Of a stretch of DNA of 64,000 nt, positions 8,774-17,094 are shown piece by piece. Numbering within the stretch: position 1 is the first letter of the stretch; every line of letters begins with the position of its first letter. The translations under genes were made by a program, and so were the position numbers. The stretch lies in NCBI GenBank assembly GCA_030144965.1, contig JAMPUU010000026.1:372001-436000 (forward strand). Direction: 5' to 3'. Source of the stretch: Nitrospira sp. BO4. Its GTDB lineage: Bacteria; Nitrospirota; Nitrospiria; Nitrospirales; Nitrospiraceae. The notes under the pieces were generated by a model. It worked only from the letters and a program-made list of their open reading frames with translations. It had not been told where the DNA came from and ran no database searches.

Positions 8774-10054
8774 GTGAGGCGTGAAGTGGATCTCGTGGAA
8801 GGCGGTTGGGGCCGTTTCGCATGGCCTTTGCTGATCCTGATTTTCTGTGTGTCGAGTTTGCAACCACCGTGCACCTCGGCTGAGACAGCTATCAGTGCTC
8901 CTCAAGACATTCAAGTATTCGACACGCCGAACGACGGAGGAGGAAGCCTTACCGTTCAGTGGGCTCCTACGCCGGGAGATAGTCCGGACCTCCGCTATCA
9001 GGTCTTGCTTGCAAAAGCACCTGCTGCCGATCCGGCGACATTCACGATCGTCGCGGAGTTCCCCGCCAATACGAAATACGTCAAAGACACAAAAACCGCT
9101 TGGTGGACAAGGAAGGCCGAGAAGACCTGGCACCAGGCCGTCATCAAGAGTGCAAAGAATATCGACGTGACGGATGGCACGGCCTATGCCGTCGCATTGG
9201 CTGCTGTCCGAGGCGATCAGCGAGTTTTCAGCCCGGTGTCGGTGGCGACGCCTTCGCCGGACTGGTTCAACTGGAATCAACTGAATAATCTCATCATCGC
9301 CGTCTCATTCTGTGGGCTGGTGTTTTATACGATCAGCTATGCAAAGCGGAACGAGATCTTCTTGCGTCGTATTCCGGGGCTCGACGCGGTGGATGAAGCG
9401 ATCGGGCGCGCAACCGAGTTGGGCAAGCCGATTCTCTATATGACCGGCGCGCATGACTTACATGACCCTTCGACGATTGCCGCTGCGGTCATTCTCGGGA
9501 AGGTTGCGAAGCGGGCTGCGCTCTATGAAACGGAATTGTTGGTGCCTCATCGTGAGCCGATTACGATGGCGGTCTGCCAGGAAATCACCAAACAGGCCTA
9601 TTTGGAGGCGGGCAAACCCGATCTTTTCAAGGAGGACGCGAACTTTTTCATCACGCCCGATCAGTTCAGCTATACGGCGGCGGTCGACGGGATCATGCTG
9701 CGAAAGAAGCCCGCCGCCAACTTCTTCATGGGTCATTACTTTGCCGAGTCGCTGTTGCTCACCGAAACCGGCGCGAGCACCGGCGCCATCCAAATCGCCG
9801 GAACGGACGCGGACCACCAACTCCCGTTCTTCGTGACCACCTGTGATTACACGTTGATCGGCGAAGAGCTGTACGCCGCGAGCGCGTATCTGTCCAGGGA
9901 GCCGGTTCAAGTCGGCACGCTGCGAGGACAGGATATCGGAAAAGCGGTCGTCCTCAGCGCGATTGCCGTCGGAACGGTATTGGCGACGGTCGGAGTCGTC
10001 ACCGGCGCTCAATGGCCGCAGATTGTCCTCGATCTCTTTAGGGACCTGAAATGA
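8774..10054 (+). CDS. Fibronectin-III-like membrane protein (DUF6754-type)
   Basis: 426 residues starting at GTG 8774, four bases after the previous stop; GTG at 8786 or 8795 are alternatives. An N-terminal hydrophobic segment (FAWPLLILIFCVSS) acts as signal or anchor. Residues about 42-140 form a fibronectin-III-like domain (DIQVFDTPNDGGGSLTVQW, YQVLLAKAP, YAVALAAVRGD), presumably outside the membrane. A second membrane helix lies near 170-190. A cytoplasmic domain follows with LGKPILYMTGAHDLHDPST and NFFMGHYFAESLLLTETGA, then a C-terminal helix (VVLSAIAVGTVLATVGVV). I recall this domain as DUF6754. Function unknown. Confidence 0.75.
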   Translation: MRREVDLVEGGWGRFAWPLLILIFCVSSLQPPCTSAETAISAPQDIQVFDTPNDGGGSLTVQWAPTPGDSPDLRYQVLLAKAPAADPATFTIVAEFPANTKYVKDTKTAWWTRKAEKTWHQAVIKSAKNIDVTDGTAYAVALAAVRGDQRVFSPVSVATPSPDWFNWNQLNNLIIAVSFCGLVFYTISYAKRNEIFLRRIPGLDAVDEAIGRATELGKPILYMTGAHDLHDPSTIAAAVILGKVAKRAALYETELLVPHREPITMAVCQEITKQAYLEAGKPDLFKEDANFFITPDQFSYTAAVDGIMLRKKPAANFFMGHYFAESLLLTETGASTGAIQIAGTDADHQLPFFVTTCDYTLIGEELYAASAYLSREPVQVGTLRGQDIGKAVVLSAIAVGTVLATVGVVTGAQWPQIVLDLFRDLK

Positions 10055-10701
10055 TCTTTCTCCGTCGGCAACTACCTCTCCTCATCACGATGGTTACGGG
10101 TCTCCTGTTTGCGGCGCAGTACTATGTGCCGCATCCGGCCTCGGAGCAGATGCTCACATCCGCAACGAAATGGCTGCAGATCATCGGAGGATTCGCGTTG
10201 ATCCTCGGTGTGACCAGCCTGTTCCATCAACATGCGGTCAAGATCGGGCGCAAGGAAGCCGGATGGGGCTATAGCTTCGTGCTGTATGCCGCCATGCTCG
10301 GGACTATCGCGGCCGGCCTGTGGGCCAATGGCAAAGAAAGCCTCGATGGGGCCATGACGGCATTCGGCTGGGTCTACAACTATATGATGGTGCCGCTGCA
10401 AGGGACGATGTTTGCCATCCTGGCCTTCTTCATCGCATCGGCCGCCTATCGCTCGTTCAGGGCCAGGAGTCGGGAAGCGGCGGTATTGTTGGTCGCGGCA
10501 GTGATCGTGATGATGGGACGTGTGCCGCTGGGTGAGTATCTGATTCCCTTGAGCGGCGACGTTTCCTCGTGGATTTTGAATGTGCTCAATGCCTCCGTAC
10601 GCCGGGCCATTCTGATCGGCGTCAGTCTCGGGGCTATTGCGTTGTCATTCAAGATTATCTTTGGCGTGGAGCGGTCGTATCTTGGCGGAGGGAAGGAGTA
10701 G
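10051..10701 (+). CDS. Six-helix membrane protein of the ATPase operon
   Basis: 216 residues with about six hydrophobic segments (LLITMVTGLLFAAQYYV, WLQIIGGFALILGV, FVLYAAMLGTIAAGLW, MMVPLQGTMFAILAFFI, AAVLLVAAVIVMMG, AILIGVSLGAIALSF). Short polar loops; FHQHAVKIGRKEAGWGYS is probably cytoplasmic. No family recognised. The start overlaps the stop of the fibronectin-III gene by four bases, so it is almost certainly expressed with it and probably in the same complex. Confidence 0.75.
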   Translation: MIFLRRQLPLLITMVTGLLFAAQYYVPHPASEQMLTSATKWLQIIGGFALILGVTSLFHQHAVKIGRKEAGWGYSFVLYAAMLGTIAAGLWANGKESLDGAMTAFGWVYNYMMVPLQGTMFAILAFFIASAAYRSFRARSREAAVLLVAAVIVMMGRVPLGEYLIPLSGDVSSWILNVLNASVRRAILIGVSLGAIALSFKIIFGVERSYLGGGKE

Positions 10702-10787
10702 GAAGTGTGGGACCCTTCCACTGCGCGCGACCGGGCTCCCGCTCGGCGCCACCCGCAGTTGATGGGTGAGGGGGAACAGGAGAAGGC

Positions 10788-11630
10788 ATGAGTTTTTCAG
10801 AGCGCATGCTCAAGATCGATCGGCGGATCATTTTCTTGGTGATCGGTCTCTGCACCCTGTTGCCGTTGCTCTATCCCGTCGGTTTGCCGATCAGGATTTC
10901 GTCGGAAGTCCGTGGCGTGTATGAGCATATCGAGTCGTTGCCGGAACATTCCGTCTTTCTGCTGTCGATCGATTTCGATCCCGCCTCCAAACCCGAGCTC
11001 TATCCGCAAGCGGTGGCGCTGCTGCGTCACGCTTTCAAGAAGAATCTTCGGGTGGTCACGATGACTCTCTGGGTGACCGGGACAGGCATGGCGGATCAGT
11101 TAGTCACGCAGGTTGCCAAAGAGATGGGGAGAGAATACGGGAAGGATTATGCGTTTCTGGGATGGAGTCCGGGCGGGCAAGCCGTGATCATCAATATGGG
11201 GCAGGACCTCTATTCAGCATTTCCCAGCGACTATAGCGGCAAGCCCACGAAGGATTTGCCGGTTCTTGACGGCGTGCGCAGCTTGAAGGATGTCGGCTAC
11301 ATGGTCAGCTTGGGCGCCGGCCGTCCCGGGGTTGAAGAGTGGTATGTCTTTGGGAAGGACAAATATAAGTTCGAAATGGGTGGTGGCTGCACGGGAGTGA
11401 TGGCGCCGGGATTGTACCCATTGCTGCGAAGCGGACAGATCAACGGCCTGATCGGCGGCCTCCGCGGCGCGGCGGAGTATGAGAGCCTCATCGGTCAGAA
11501 AGGCAAAGCGGTGGCGGGTATGGACGCACAGTCCGCGACGCATCTCGCCATCATCGTGCTGGTGATCATCTGCAACGTGTTTTACCTCTCGCTCCGGCGC
11601 GCGGCTCGGGCACAGGGACAGGTCGGCTGA
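10788..11630 (+). CDS. Membrane-anchored protein with two flanking helices
   Basis: 280 residues. One membrane helix at each end (RIIFLVIGLCTLLPLLYPVG and LAIIVLVIICNVFYLSL) brackets a soluble alpha/beta domain of about 210 residues. That domain contains VFLLSIDFDPASKPELYPQA, LRVVTMTLWVTGTGMADQLV and GWSPGGQAVIINMGQDL. The topology suggests an extracytoplasmic or cytoplasmic sensor-like lumen domain. No catalytic motif recognised. Ribosome site GGAGAAGGC precedes ATG 10788. The 86-base gap upstream is the widest in the operon. Confidence 0.75.
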   Translation: MSFSERMLKIDRRIIFLVIGLCTLLPLLYPVGLPIRISSEVRGVYEHIESLPEHSVFLLSIDFDPASKPELYPQAVALLRHAFKKNLRVVTMTLWVTGTGMADQLVTQVAKEMGREYGKDYAFLGWSPGGQAVIINMGQDLYSAFPSDYSGKPTKDLPVLDGVRSLKDVGYMVSLGAGRPGVEEWYVFGKDKYKFEMGGGCTGVMAPGLYPLLRSGQINGLIGGLRGAAEYESLIGQKGKAVAGMDAQSATHLAIIVLVIICNVFYLSLRRAARAQGQVG

Positions 11631-11646
11631 AGGGTAGGGGATCTCG

Positions 11647-12396
11647 ATGGATGCCACGATACTAGGGGCTTGGGTTGCGACGGGGTTGACCCTCCTGATC
11701 TTCTCATTCCTGTACAAAGACAACGTGTTGTTCAAACTGGCAGAGCATCTCTATGTGGGGGTCTCAGTCGGCTATACGATCGTGAAGACGTACGATACCG
11801 TCATCGTCCACTTGGTCGTCAAACCGATCGTCGAGAACGGGGAAATCGCCCTGCTGATTCCCGTAGCCATCGGGATGCTCATGCTGACTCGGTACGTGCC
11901 GAAAGCCGCATGGATATCCCGATACGCGTTCGCCTTTATCGTCGGGATGGGGGCGGGATTGGCGATACCGAGAACGATTTCTTCCTTCATCCTGAAACAA
12001 ATCGAGGATACGGTTCGTCCGTTGTTATCGATCGCGGGATCGGATGGCGTCAGCTTCTCGATGAACCTGCTCAATCCCGCCAGCAACCTCAATGCGATCA
12101 TCATCCTGCTGGGAGTCGGCTCGGTCTTGTTCTACTTCTTTTTCTCGATCGAGCACAGTGGACCGGGAAGGGCAGTGGCTCGAAGCGGTGTGATGTTCTT
12201 GATGATTTCCTTCGGCGCCGCGTTCGGCTATACGGTTATGGCCCGCATGTCGCTCTTGATCGGCCGATTGACCGATTTGATCGAATTCTCCGATGCCTCC
12301 TACGGGCGGCCTACCATCTGGTTGCTGATTCTCACGGTGGTGGCGCTCATCATATTGGCCCGGCGAGGTGAAGCCCCTCCTCCAAGTAGTCAGTAG
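11647..12396 (+). CDS. Seven-helix membrane protein of the ATPase operon
   Basis: 249 residues with about seven hydrophobic segments, among them TGLTLLIFSFLY, ALLIPVAIGMLML, AFIVGMGAGLAIP, IIILLGVGSVLFYFFFS and LLILTVVALIILA. An AEHLYVGVSVGYTIV stretch near residue 31 may form a re-entrant or functional segment. No family recognised. It starts 16 bases after the two-helix protein. Together with its neighbours it would form a multi-subunit membrane complex with roughly 17 helices. Confidence 0.75.
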   Translation: MDATILGAWVATGLTLLIFSFLYKDNVLFKLAEHLYVGVSVGYTIVKTYDTVIVHLVVKPIVENGEIALLIPVAIGMLMLTRYVPKAAWISRYAFAFIVGMGAGLAIPRTISSFILKQIEDTVRPLLSIAGSDGVSFSMNLLNPASNLNAIIILLGVGSVLFYFFFSIEHSGPGRAVARSGVMFLMISFGAAFGYTVMARMSLLIGRLTDLIEFSDASYGRPTIWLLILTVVALIILARRGEAPPPSSQ

Positions 12397-12442
12397 CCAC
12401 GGCTATCGGATCGGTTGCAGCGGCTCCATTCCATCCCCTACA

Positions 12443-13690
12443 ATGACCGTCGTCATGTCCACCGATGTCGTCAAAGATTCAACTCAGTATCCGCTCCTGC
12501 GGAATCTGCAATTTTCGCCCATTAAGCAGGGCGAAGATCAATTGATGGTGCTCTGGGACCCCAGTGGCCTGAGCAAGGAAAAACTGGTCCTGCCGCTCAA
12601 TTTCTTTTTCATCGTGCAGCATTTCGACGGAGAGCATTCTCTCCAAGACATCGGTGCGCTGTACCTGAAACGGTTTGGTGAATTCCTGCTGCCGAGCAAA
12701 GTGGAACAGTTGGTGGCGGATCTGGCGCAAAAGCTTTTCCTGGAAGGTCCGCAAACTGAATCAGCACGGGAACAGGCCAGGATCGAGTATCGGCAGCAGC
12801 CGGCCAGGCCTGCCGTGTTTGCCGGACGGAGTTACGAAGCCGACGGCGTGAAGCTCAGAAAGCAGATCGACGGATTTTTTACGTCTGGTGAGGGGCCGGA
12901 TTTTAAGCCCTCCGAGAATCAGGGCAAGCCGATCAAAGGGCTCGTGGTGCCCACATACGATCTCAAGCAAGCAGGGCCGGTCTATGCGTGGGGATACAAA
13001 GAGTTACAGGAAGCCCAACGGCCGGATGTCTATGTGCTGTTCGGTACCGCTCATGCCGGATTGGAGAATCTGTTCGCAGTGACCGACAAAGATTTTGAGA
13101 CCCCGTTGGGAACGGTCCAGGTTGATCGGACGGTCGTAGACCGATTAAACGAATTGGTGCCGGAATACTTCGAAGAAGACATCGCCCATCAATCCGAACA
13201 TGCTATTGAATTCCAACTGCCGTTTCTCCAAACCATCGTCGGGAAGCCGTTCACGATTGTTCCGATCTTGTCCTCATTTTCCGCATCGAGTCTCCATGAT
13301 CCTACAGTCCGGAGTTCGGTGGACCGGTTTCTGAACGCTCTACAAGATGCGATCGCTGTCTCCGGAAAGACATCATGTGTCATTGCCGCAGGGGAGCTGG
13401 CTCATCTCGGCCTGCGCTATGGTGATGCCGCTCCACCGACCGATTTTTCCTTTCATCGCGCCATGCAGCGCGACTTGGAAATGTTGAAACATGTCGAAGA
13501 ACTCCGCCCGGACGCTTTCGCCGGTTATATCCAGAAGGAAAGCGATCAACGTCGCATTTCCGGCTTCTCGCCGATCTATAGCCTGTTGCGATTGATTCAC
13601 GCGGAAAAGGGTCAAGTCCTCCGCTACGATCGCGGCATCACGGATCAATATAACTCCACTGTCACCTACGCCAGCCTGGCGTTTTTCTGA
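12443..13690 (+). CDS. MEMO1/AmmeMemoRadiSam protein B family protein with N-terminal extension
   Basis: MEMO-family fold in the C-terminal 270 residues: RPAVFAGRSYEADG, IKGLVVPTYDLKQAGPVYAWGY, FGTAHAGL, AHQSEHAIEFQLPFLQ and VIAAGELAHLG. These include the conserved His and Glu/Asp positions that in MEMO proteins bind iron or copper. The N-terminal 110 residues (LRNLQFSPIKQGEDQLMVLWD) are an added domain. I chose ATG 12443; the frame is open further upstream to GTG 12368, overlapping the previous gene, and ATG 12455 is an alternative. No AmmA or radical-SAM partner is next to it, so it probably serves the membrane operon it ends. Decayed copies of its 3' end lie downstream. Confidence 0.8.
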   Translation: MTVVMSTDVVKDSTQYPLLRNLQFSPIKQGEDQLMVLWDPSGLSKEKLVLPLNFFFIVQHFDGEHSLQDIGALYLKRFGEFLLPSKVEQLVADLAQKLFLEGPQTESAREQARIEYRQQPARPAVFAGRSYEADGVKLRKQIDGFFTSGEGPDFKPSENQGKPIKGLVVPTYDLKQAGPVYAWGYKELQEAQRPDVYVLFGTAHAGLENLFAVTDKDFETPLGTVQVDRTVVDRLNELVPEYFEEDIAHQSEHAIEFQLPFLQTIVGKPFTIVPILSSFSASSLHDPTVRSSVDRFLNALQDAIAVSGKTSCVIAAGELAHLGLRYGDAAPPTDFSFHRAMQRDLEMLKHVEELRPDAFAGYIQKESDQRRISGFSPIYSLLRLIHAEKGQVLRYDRGITDQYNSTVTYASLAFF

Positions 13691-14122
13691 CTCCCACCTT
13701 TGTCTTGTATCCGAAAAGTTTGGCATAGGATCGGTTAGATACACCTCTAGCTCATTCTAGATGCACCAGTGATTCCTATGACGTCCCTTGTGTATCGTTT
13801 TGACACAGAAGGATTGAGGGGCCTGACAGATTGTCGGTTGCGCGAAATGAGCAAATTTCAATGACACAAAGCAGTTGTGATCTTTTCAGAGAGAGTTCTG
13901 ATTGTTGAGGAAGCATCCGAATAACAGCTCACCCGCTTCCTTAGTGGAATGATTTTTGTATCGCTTCGCACGTTGGAAGTGGTCTTGACACCCGACCGAG
14001 TGAGCATTGCCCAGGGTAATAGCTAAGCGTAAGCTAGCGTCTTCAGAAAGTGGGCGATCGACTCAAGCAACTGACAAGCAGGACGGTATGCTTTAACGAA
14101 CACTCCAACAGAGGGGGATACG
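13691..14122. other. Intergenic regulatory region, copy 1
   Basis: 432 bp with no gene. It has a recognisable relative at 15838-16281: both contain GTATC..AAA..TTTGG, a GGATCG..TAGATACAC element, GTGTATCGTTTT and a downstream TGGAATGnTTTTTGTAT. The two are placed in the same order before a coding start. This points to duplication of a promoter region together with the MEMO gene 3' end. TTCTAGAT at 13755-13762 may be an operator. Confidence 0.6.
13945..13960 (+). promoter_or_regulatory. Sigma-54-like -24/-12 element before the papain-like peptidase
   Basis: TGGAATGATTTTTGTA aligns with the RpoN consensus TGGCACG-N4-TTGCW at 9 of 12 defined positions, with correct spacing. The -24 GG is intact, but the -12 GC is GT, which weakens the case. 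An identical core occurs at 16177-16192. Possible activator sites with GTATC/GATAC half-sites lie 150-220 bp upstream, a normal enhancer distance. Confidence 0.35.
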
Positions 14123-14893
14123 ATGCCGACATCCAAAATGAACGTGTGGTACGGGTGGGTACCTGACCGGCCTGATCAGAGGGACAAGCTCTACGCCGCC
14201 ATTGCCGGACCGCCGAGGACATTGCCCTCAAAGGTCGATCTTCGTGACGGCTGTTCGCCCGTGGAAAACCAGGGTCAACTCGGTAGTTGCACGGCGAATG
14301 CACTGGTAGGCAACCTGGAGTTTCTTGAGAAGAGAGCCGGACATAACCCCACGAACCTGAGTCGTCTGTTCATCTATTACAATGAGCGGGCAATGGAAGG
14401 CACCATCCGTGAAGATGCCGGGGCGATGATCCGCGATGGGGTCAAATCGCTCGTCAAGTTGGGTGTCTGTACCGAGAAACTCTGGCCGTACAAAATTGCG
14501 AGATTCACCAAGAAACCGTCACAGGCCTGTTATAAACAGGCTCGGAATCGTCAGGTGACCTCCTATCATCGGGTCATCGGCTTGCAACAAATGAAACAGT
14601 GTCTCGCGGAAGGATATCCGTTCGTGTTTGGGTTTTCGGTCTATGAAGCATTTGAGTCTCCTCAAGTCGCCAAGACAGGCCAATTGGATCTACCTAAACC
14701 GAGTGAAAAGCAGATCGGCGGTCATGCCGTGTTGGCTGTGGGGTATGACGAGCAAGCCCAACGGATACTCGTCCGTAATTCCTGGGGAGCGGACTGGGGC
14801 ATCCAAGGATATTTTACAATGCCCTATGACTATATCTCGAATGACAACCTTGCGGACGACTTCTGGACGCTCCGGATGATCGAGGACGTGTAA
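14123..14893 (+). CDS. Papain-like (C1A) cysteine peptidase, no signal peptide
   Basis: 256 residues with a complete C1A catalytic set: Gln50 in ENQGQLGSCTANA, nucleophile Cys56, His201 in GGHAVLAVGYD and Asn219 in VRNSWGADWG. There is no signal peptide or long propeptide; the catalytic domain starts almost at once (LPSKVDLRDGCSPV). A good ribosome site (GAGGGGG) precedes ATG 14123. It lies between two copies of the MEMO 3' end and upstream of the eCIS genes. Such peptidases occur both as free enzymes and as payloads or maturation factors near contractile systems; linkage to the eCIS here is only positional. Confidence 0.88.
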   Translation: MPTSKMNVWYGWVPDRPDQRDKLYAAIAGPPRTLPSKVDLRDGCSPVENQGQLGSCTANALVGNLEFLEKRAGHNPTNLSRLFIYYNERAMEGTIREDAGAMIRDGVKSLVKLGVCTEKLWPYKIARFTKKPSQACYKQARNRQVTSYHRVIGLQQMKQCLAEGYPFVFGFSVYEAFESPQVAKTGQLDLPKPSEKQIGGHAVLAVGYDEQAQRILVRNSWGADWGIQGYFTMPYDYISNDNLADDFWTLRMIEDV

Positions 14894-14912
14894 CGCAAAC
14901 TCATCTCAGAGT

Positions 14913-15046
14913 ATTTCCGGCTTCTCGCCGATCTGTAGCCTGTTGCGATTGATTCAGGAGGACAAGGGTCACGTCCTCCGCTGCGACCGCGGCATCACGG
15001 ATCACTATCACTCCATCGTCACTTCGCCAGCCTGGCATTCTTCTAA
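14913..15046 (+). pseudogene. Decayed copy of the MEMO gene 3' end (copy 2)
   Basis: 134 bp aligning to 13556-13690 of the MEMO gene at roughly 90% identity by eye. It still encodes a relative of the C terminus (SGFSPICSLLRLIQEDKGH, CDRGITDHYHSIV) before a one-base deletion shifts the frame. It starts 20 bases after the peptidase stop, so the peptidase gene is flanked by direct repeats of the MEMO end. Confidence 0.85.
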
Positions 15047-15270
15047 TCAGCAGTTCCATTCTCGCAACGGTTTTCTAGTAGATCAGGCGGATCGTCGCTC
15101 TGCCGGCATAGTTGGTCGTTCACTGCAGGGTTTGAACTACAGATTGGATAGACCATGTGAATCAGATTGGATTCAAGCTGAATCCATTCTTATTCAGCCA
15201 ATTCGATAGAGAGGCGCGGACCGTTAGACTTGCATCACACGAAACACGCGAAATGGCCTGATTATTCATT

Positions 15271-15343
15271 ATGTTGTACCGCTTGATAAATCGAGATGCG
15301 GGATGTCAGCGAAGCACGGAATTTGCTGGGTGTCGTACAACAT
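15271..15343. repeat. Inverted repeat ATGTTGTAC / GTACAACAT
   Basis: Perfect 9-bp inverted repeat separated by 55 bp (15271-15279 and 15335-15343). It could be the ends of a small element remnant or an operator pair. Nothing coding between the arms. Confidence 0.4.
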
Positions 15344-15423
15344 GTCCCGGGTAGGAACTAGACTGGATCGCCCAATCCAGCACCCCTATCTCCTTGTGAG
15401 GTTCCGGCCCCGGGCGGGCGAGT

Positions 15424-15454
15424 CCGGCGGTGATGATGAGAAATCCACCGCCGG
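15424..15454. repeat. Stem-loop CCGGCGGTG / CACCGCCGG
   Basis: Perfect 9-bp GC-rich stem with a 13-base loop, in the gene-free stretch. No T-run follows on either strand, so it is not an obvious intrinsic terminator. Overlapping ATGATG/CATCAT repeats allow a second fold. Confidence 0.4.
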
Positions 15455-15706
15455 GTGTCGTCATCAGTCGTCATCATAGGTAGCCACGGAACTACATGGT
15501 TGAACGAGAACAGAACGTAGACGCGTCCTATGGTGTATACGCTCAGCCTCTCAAAGAATGGATTGTTTCTATGCCCATCGCATTGCACGTGAGCTTGGCC
15601 CACCAGTATTGGGGCTATACCTATACGGTGGGATGGGCGGCCATGAGCGTTGATCTCGGCTCCGTCCCTTGGCGCGCCGGTGTCACATCCGTCAGGGGCT
15701 AAATTC

Positions 15707-15740
15707 CTCCCGTCACTAGGACTCCTCCTGGTGACGGGAG
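15707..15740. repeat. Stem-loop CTCCCGTCAC / GTGACGGGAG
   Basis: Perfect 10-bp stem with a 14-base loop in the gene-free stretch. No T-run. It may belong to an unannotated small RNA or be the footprint of a lost element. Confidence 0.4.
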
Positions 15741-15787
15741 CTCGCAACAACGCTGCACTACCAAGTCCTCTTCTACAATCGGGCAGC

Positions 15788-15836
15788 ACGAATCAGTTTA
15801 ATTCCGCTGTCATCTAGGCAAGCCTAGCGTTCTTCC
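15788..15836 (+). pseudogene. Short, more decayed copy of the MEMO gene 3' end (copy 3)
   Basis: About 49 bp aligning with the last bases of the MEMO gene (ACGAATCA..TCCGCTGTCA, then CAAGCCTAGCGTT against GCCAGCCTGGCGTT), roughly 80% identical by eye. It is followed directly by the second copy of the promoter-like region, just as the real 3' end at 13690 is followed by the first. Confidence 0.65.
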
Positions 15837-16176
15837 AGTTTTCAGCGCACCATACGATTACGATTGCCAGCCTGTTCGTTCGACGATGAAAGTCGTGAGC
15901 GCGGACAGACAAGTGTGAAATTGTGACCGAGCGTAGAGCGCGGTTCCGCCCGTATCAAAACAATTTGGATACACTCACTGGATCGTCTAGATACACTACT
16001 CACTCCAACTGATGGGTGTATCGTTTTAATACAGTACAGGCGCATTTATCGAACTTGTCCTCTTGCAGGCGAAAAAAGAAGACATTTCAGTGAAACAGTG
16101 CATCGAGGCGTGCCCCCAAAATATTTCTTCTCTGCGAGAACCTTCTGATTCATGAATCTCCCATGTTTCCCCGCAG

Positions 16177-16192
16177 TGGAATGCTTTTTGTA
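16177..16192 (+). promoter_or_regulatory. Sigma-54-like -24/-12 element before the LuxR-type regulator
   Basis: TGGAATGCTTTTTGTA has the same core as 13945-13960 and the same three departures from the RpoN consensus (AA for CA-type positions after TGG, and GT in place of GC at -12). It lies about 90 bp before ATG 16282. Conservation between two otherwise diverged regions argues for function. Confidence 0.35.
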
Positions 16193-16281
16193 TGACTCCG
16201 CATGAGTAAAAGTTATTTTAGATTTAACTGAATGAGAATTGACGAAGGTACCATCTAGGCGTAGTTTAGGACACTCTAGAA

Positions 16282-16989
16282 ATGAGGGAAGGCGTTCGGT
16301 ACCACCTCATGACTGCGACCAGCATTCACAACATCGGCATTGCGATCCTCCACCGTAATCAGCTGTTTCGAGAAAGCCTGAGTTGCTGTTTGGCACAGAT
16401 CGATTCATTTTCAGTGGAGCATGATGCCTCGAATTCAGAAGAGATCGAAGAAGCCCTTCGCGCGCATAACGTTGATGTGCTCCTACTTGAGTTTGGAATA
16501 TTGGCTCGAGGAGAAGAAAGAACTACCACGAGGATTCGTAATCTGTCATCGCGAGTGAAGACCTTGGTGATTGACGTGCCCGAAAATGAAAATGATGTGC
16601 TGTACTGCATTGAGACCGGCGGGGCTTCCGGCTATCTGCTGCACAATGCTTCCATCAAGGATCTCATGAACAACATCAAGGCGGTGATGAGTGGGGAGAC
16701 CCTGTGCTCTCCACGTGTTGCGAGTCTGGCGTTCGACCGTGTATCCGCACTCACACGTCAGATTGAAAGTGGCCACGTCGTCGATGGAGCGCGTCTCACT
16801 CGGCGTGAAACGCAAATTGTCGGATTGATTGACGAGGGGTTAAGTAACAAAGAAATTGCCGTTTGCCTGCACATTGGAGTTTCTACCGTTAAAAACCATG
16901 TCCATAATATCCTCGATAAATTGCAGTTGCACAATCGCCATTCAGCGGTGAAGCACATCAAAGAACAGGCAATGTACACCGGACGCTAG
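16282..16989 (+). CDS. LuxR/NarL-type regulator with a degenerate receiver domain
   Basis: 235 residues: receiver-like domain about 18-140 and a LuxR-type helix-turn-helix at 171-225 (LTRRETQIVGLIDEGLSNKE, STVKNHVHNILDKL). The usual phosphoacceptor Asp is Glu70 (DVLLLEFG) and the usual switch Lys is His121 (GYLLHNAS), so it probably works without phosphorylation by a histidine kinase, or is locked active. It may respond to a ligand or partner instead. ATG 16309 is an alternative start. It directly precedes a second receiver-like gene and the eCIS genes and is their best candidate regulator. Confidence 0.85.
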   Translation: MREGVRYHLMTATSIHNIGIAILHRNQLFRESLSCCLAQIDSFSVEHDASNSEEIEEALRAHNVDVLLLEFGILARGEERTTTRIRNLSSRVKTLVIDVPENENDVLYCIETGGASGYLLHNASIKDLMNNIKAVMSGETLCSPRVASLAFDRVSALTRQIESGHVVDGARLTRRETQIVGLIDEGLSNKEIAVCLHIGVSTVKNHVHNILDKLQLHNRHSAVKHIKEQAMYTGR

Positions 16990-17048
16990 CCTGCTCAAGT
17001 CTCTGTCTCACACGAGTTTCATCGATCTCTTCCTGGCTCATCCGAAAA

Positions 17049-17094
17049 GGATCTAGATGAGGATCTAGATCTTACGTCTGCAGCATCTAGACCC
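17049..17094 (+). promoter_or_regulatory. Cluster of ATCTAGA repeats before the eCIS operon
   Basis: GGATCTAGATGA (17049-17060) and GGATCTAGATCT (17061-17072) are adjacent 12-bp direct repeats, followed by GCATCTAGACCC (17083-17094). Each core is palindromic. Related TCTAGA sites occur before the peptidase (13755) and the regulator (15985, 16274). They are candidate operators for the LuxR-type protein encoded just upstream. Confidence 0.45.

Larger units (their letters stand above)
14894..16281. other. 1.4-kb region without intact genes: decayed copies, hairpins, promoter copy
   Basis: Contains a fragment of the MEMO gene (14913-15046), a shorter, more decayed copy (15788-15836), three inverted repeats (15271-15343, 15424-15454, 15707-15740) and, from 15838 on, a relative of the 13691-14122 promoter region. 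Open frames here (for example 15496-15702) have no ribosome site or recognisable product. The whole stretch looks like the scar of repeated recombination. Confidence 0.6.

Noticed and set aside
15496-15702. Open frame of 68 codons in the rearranged region
   Set aside because: No ribosome site, no recognisable product, and it spans decayed sequence next to the MEMO copies.
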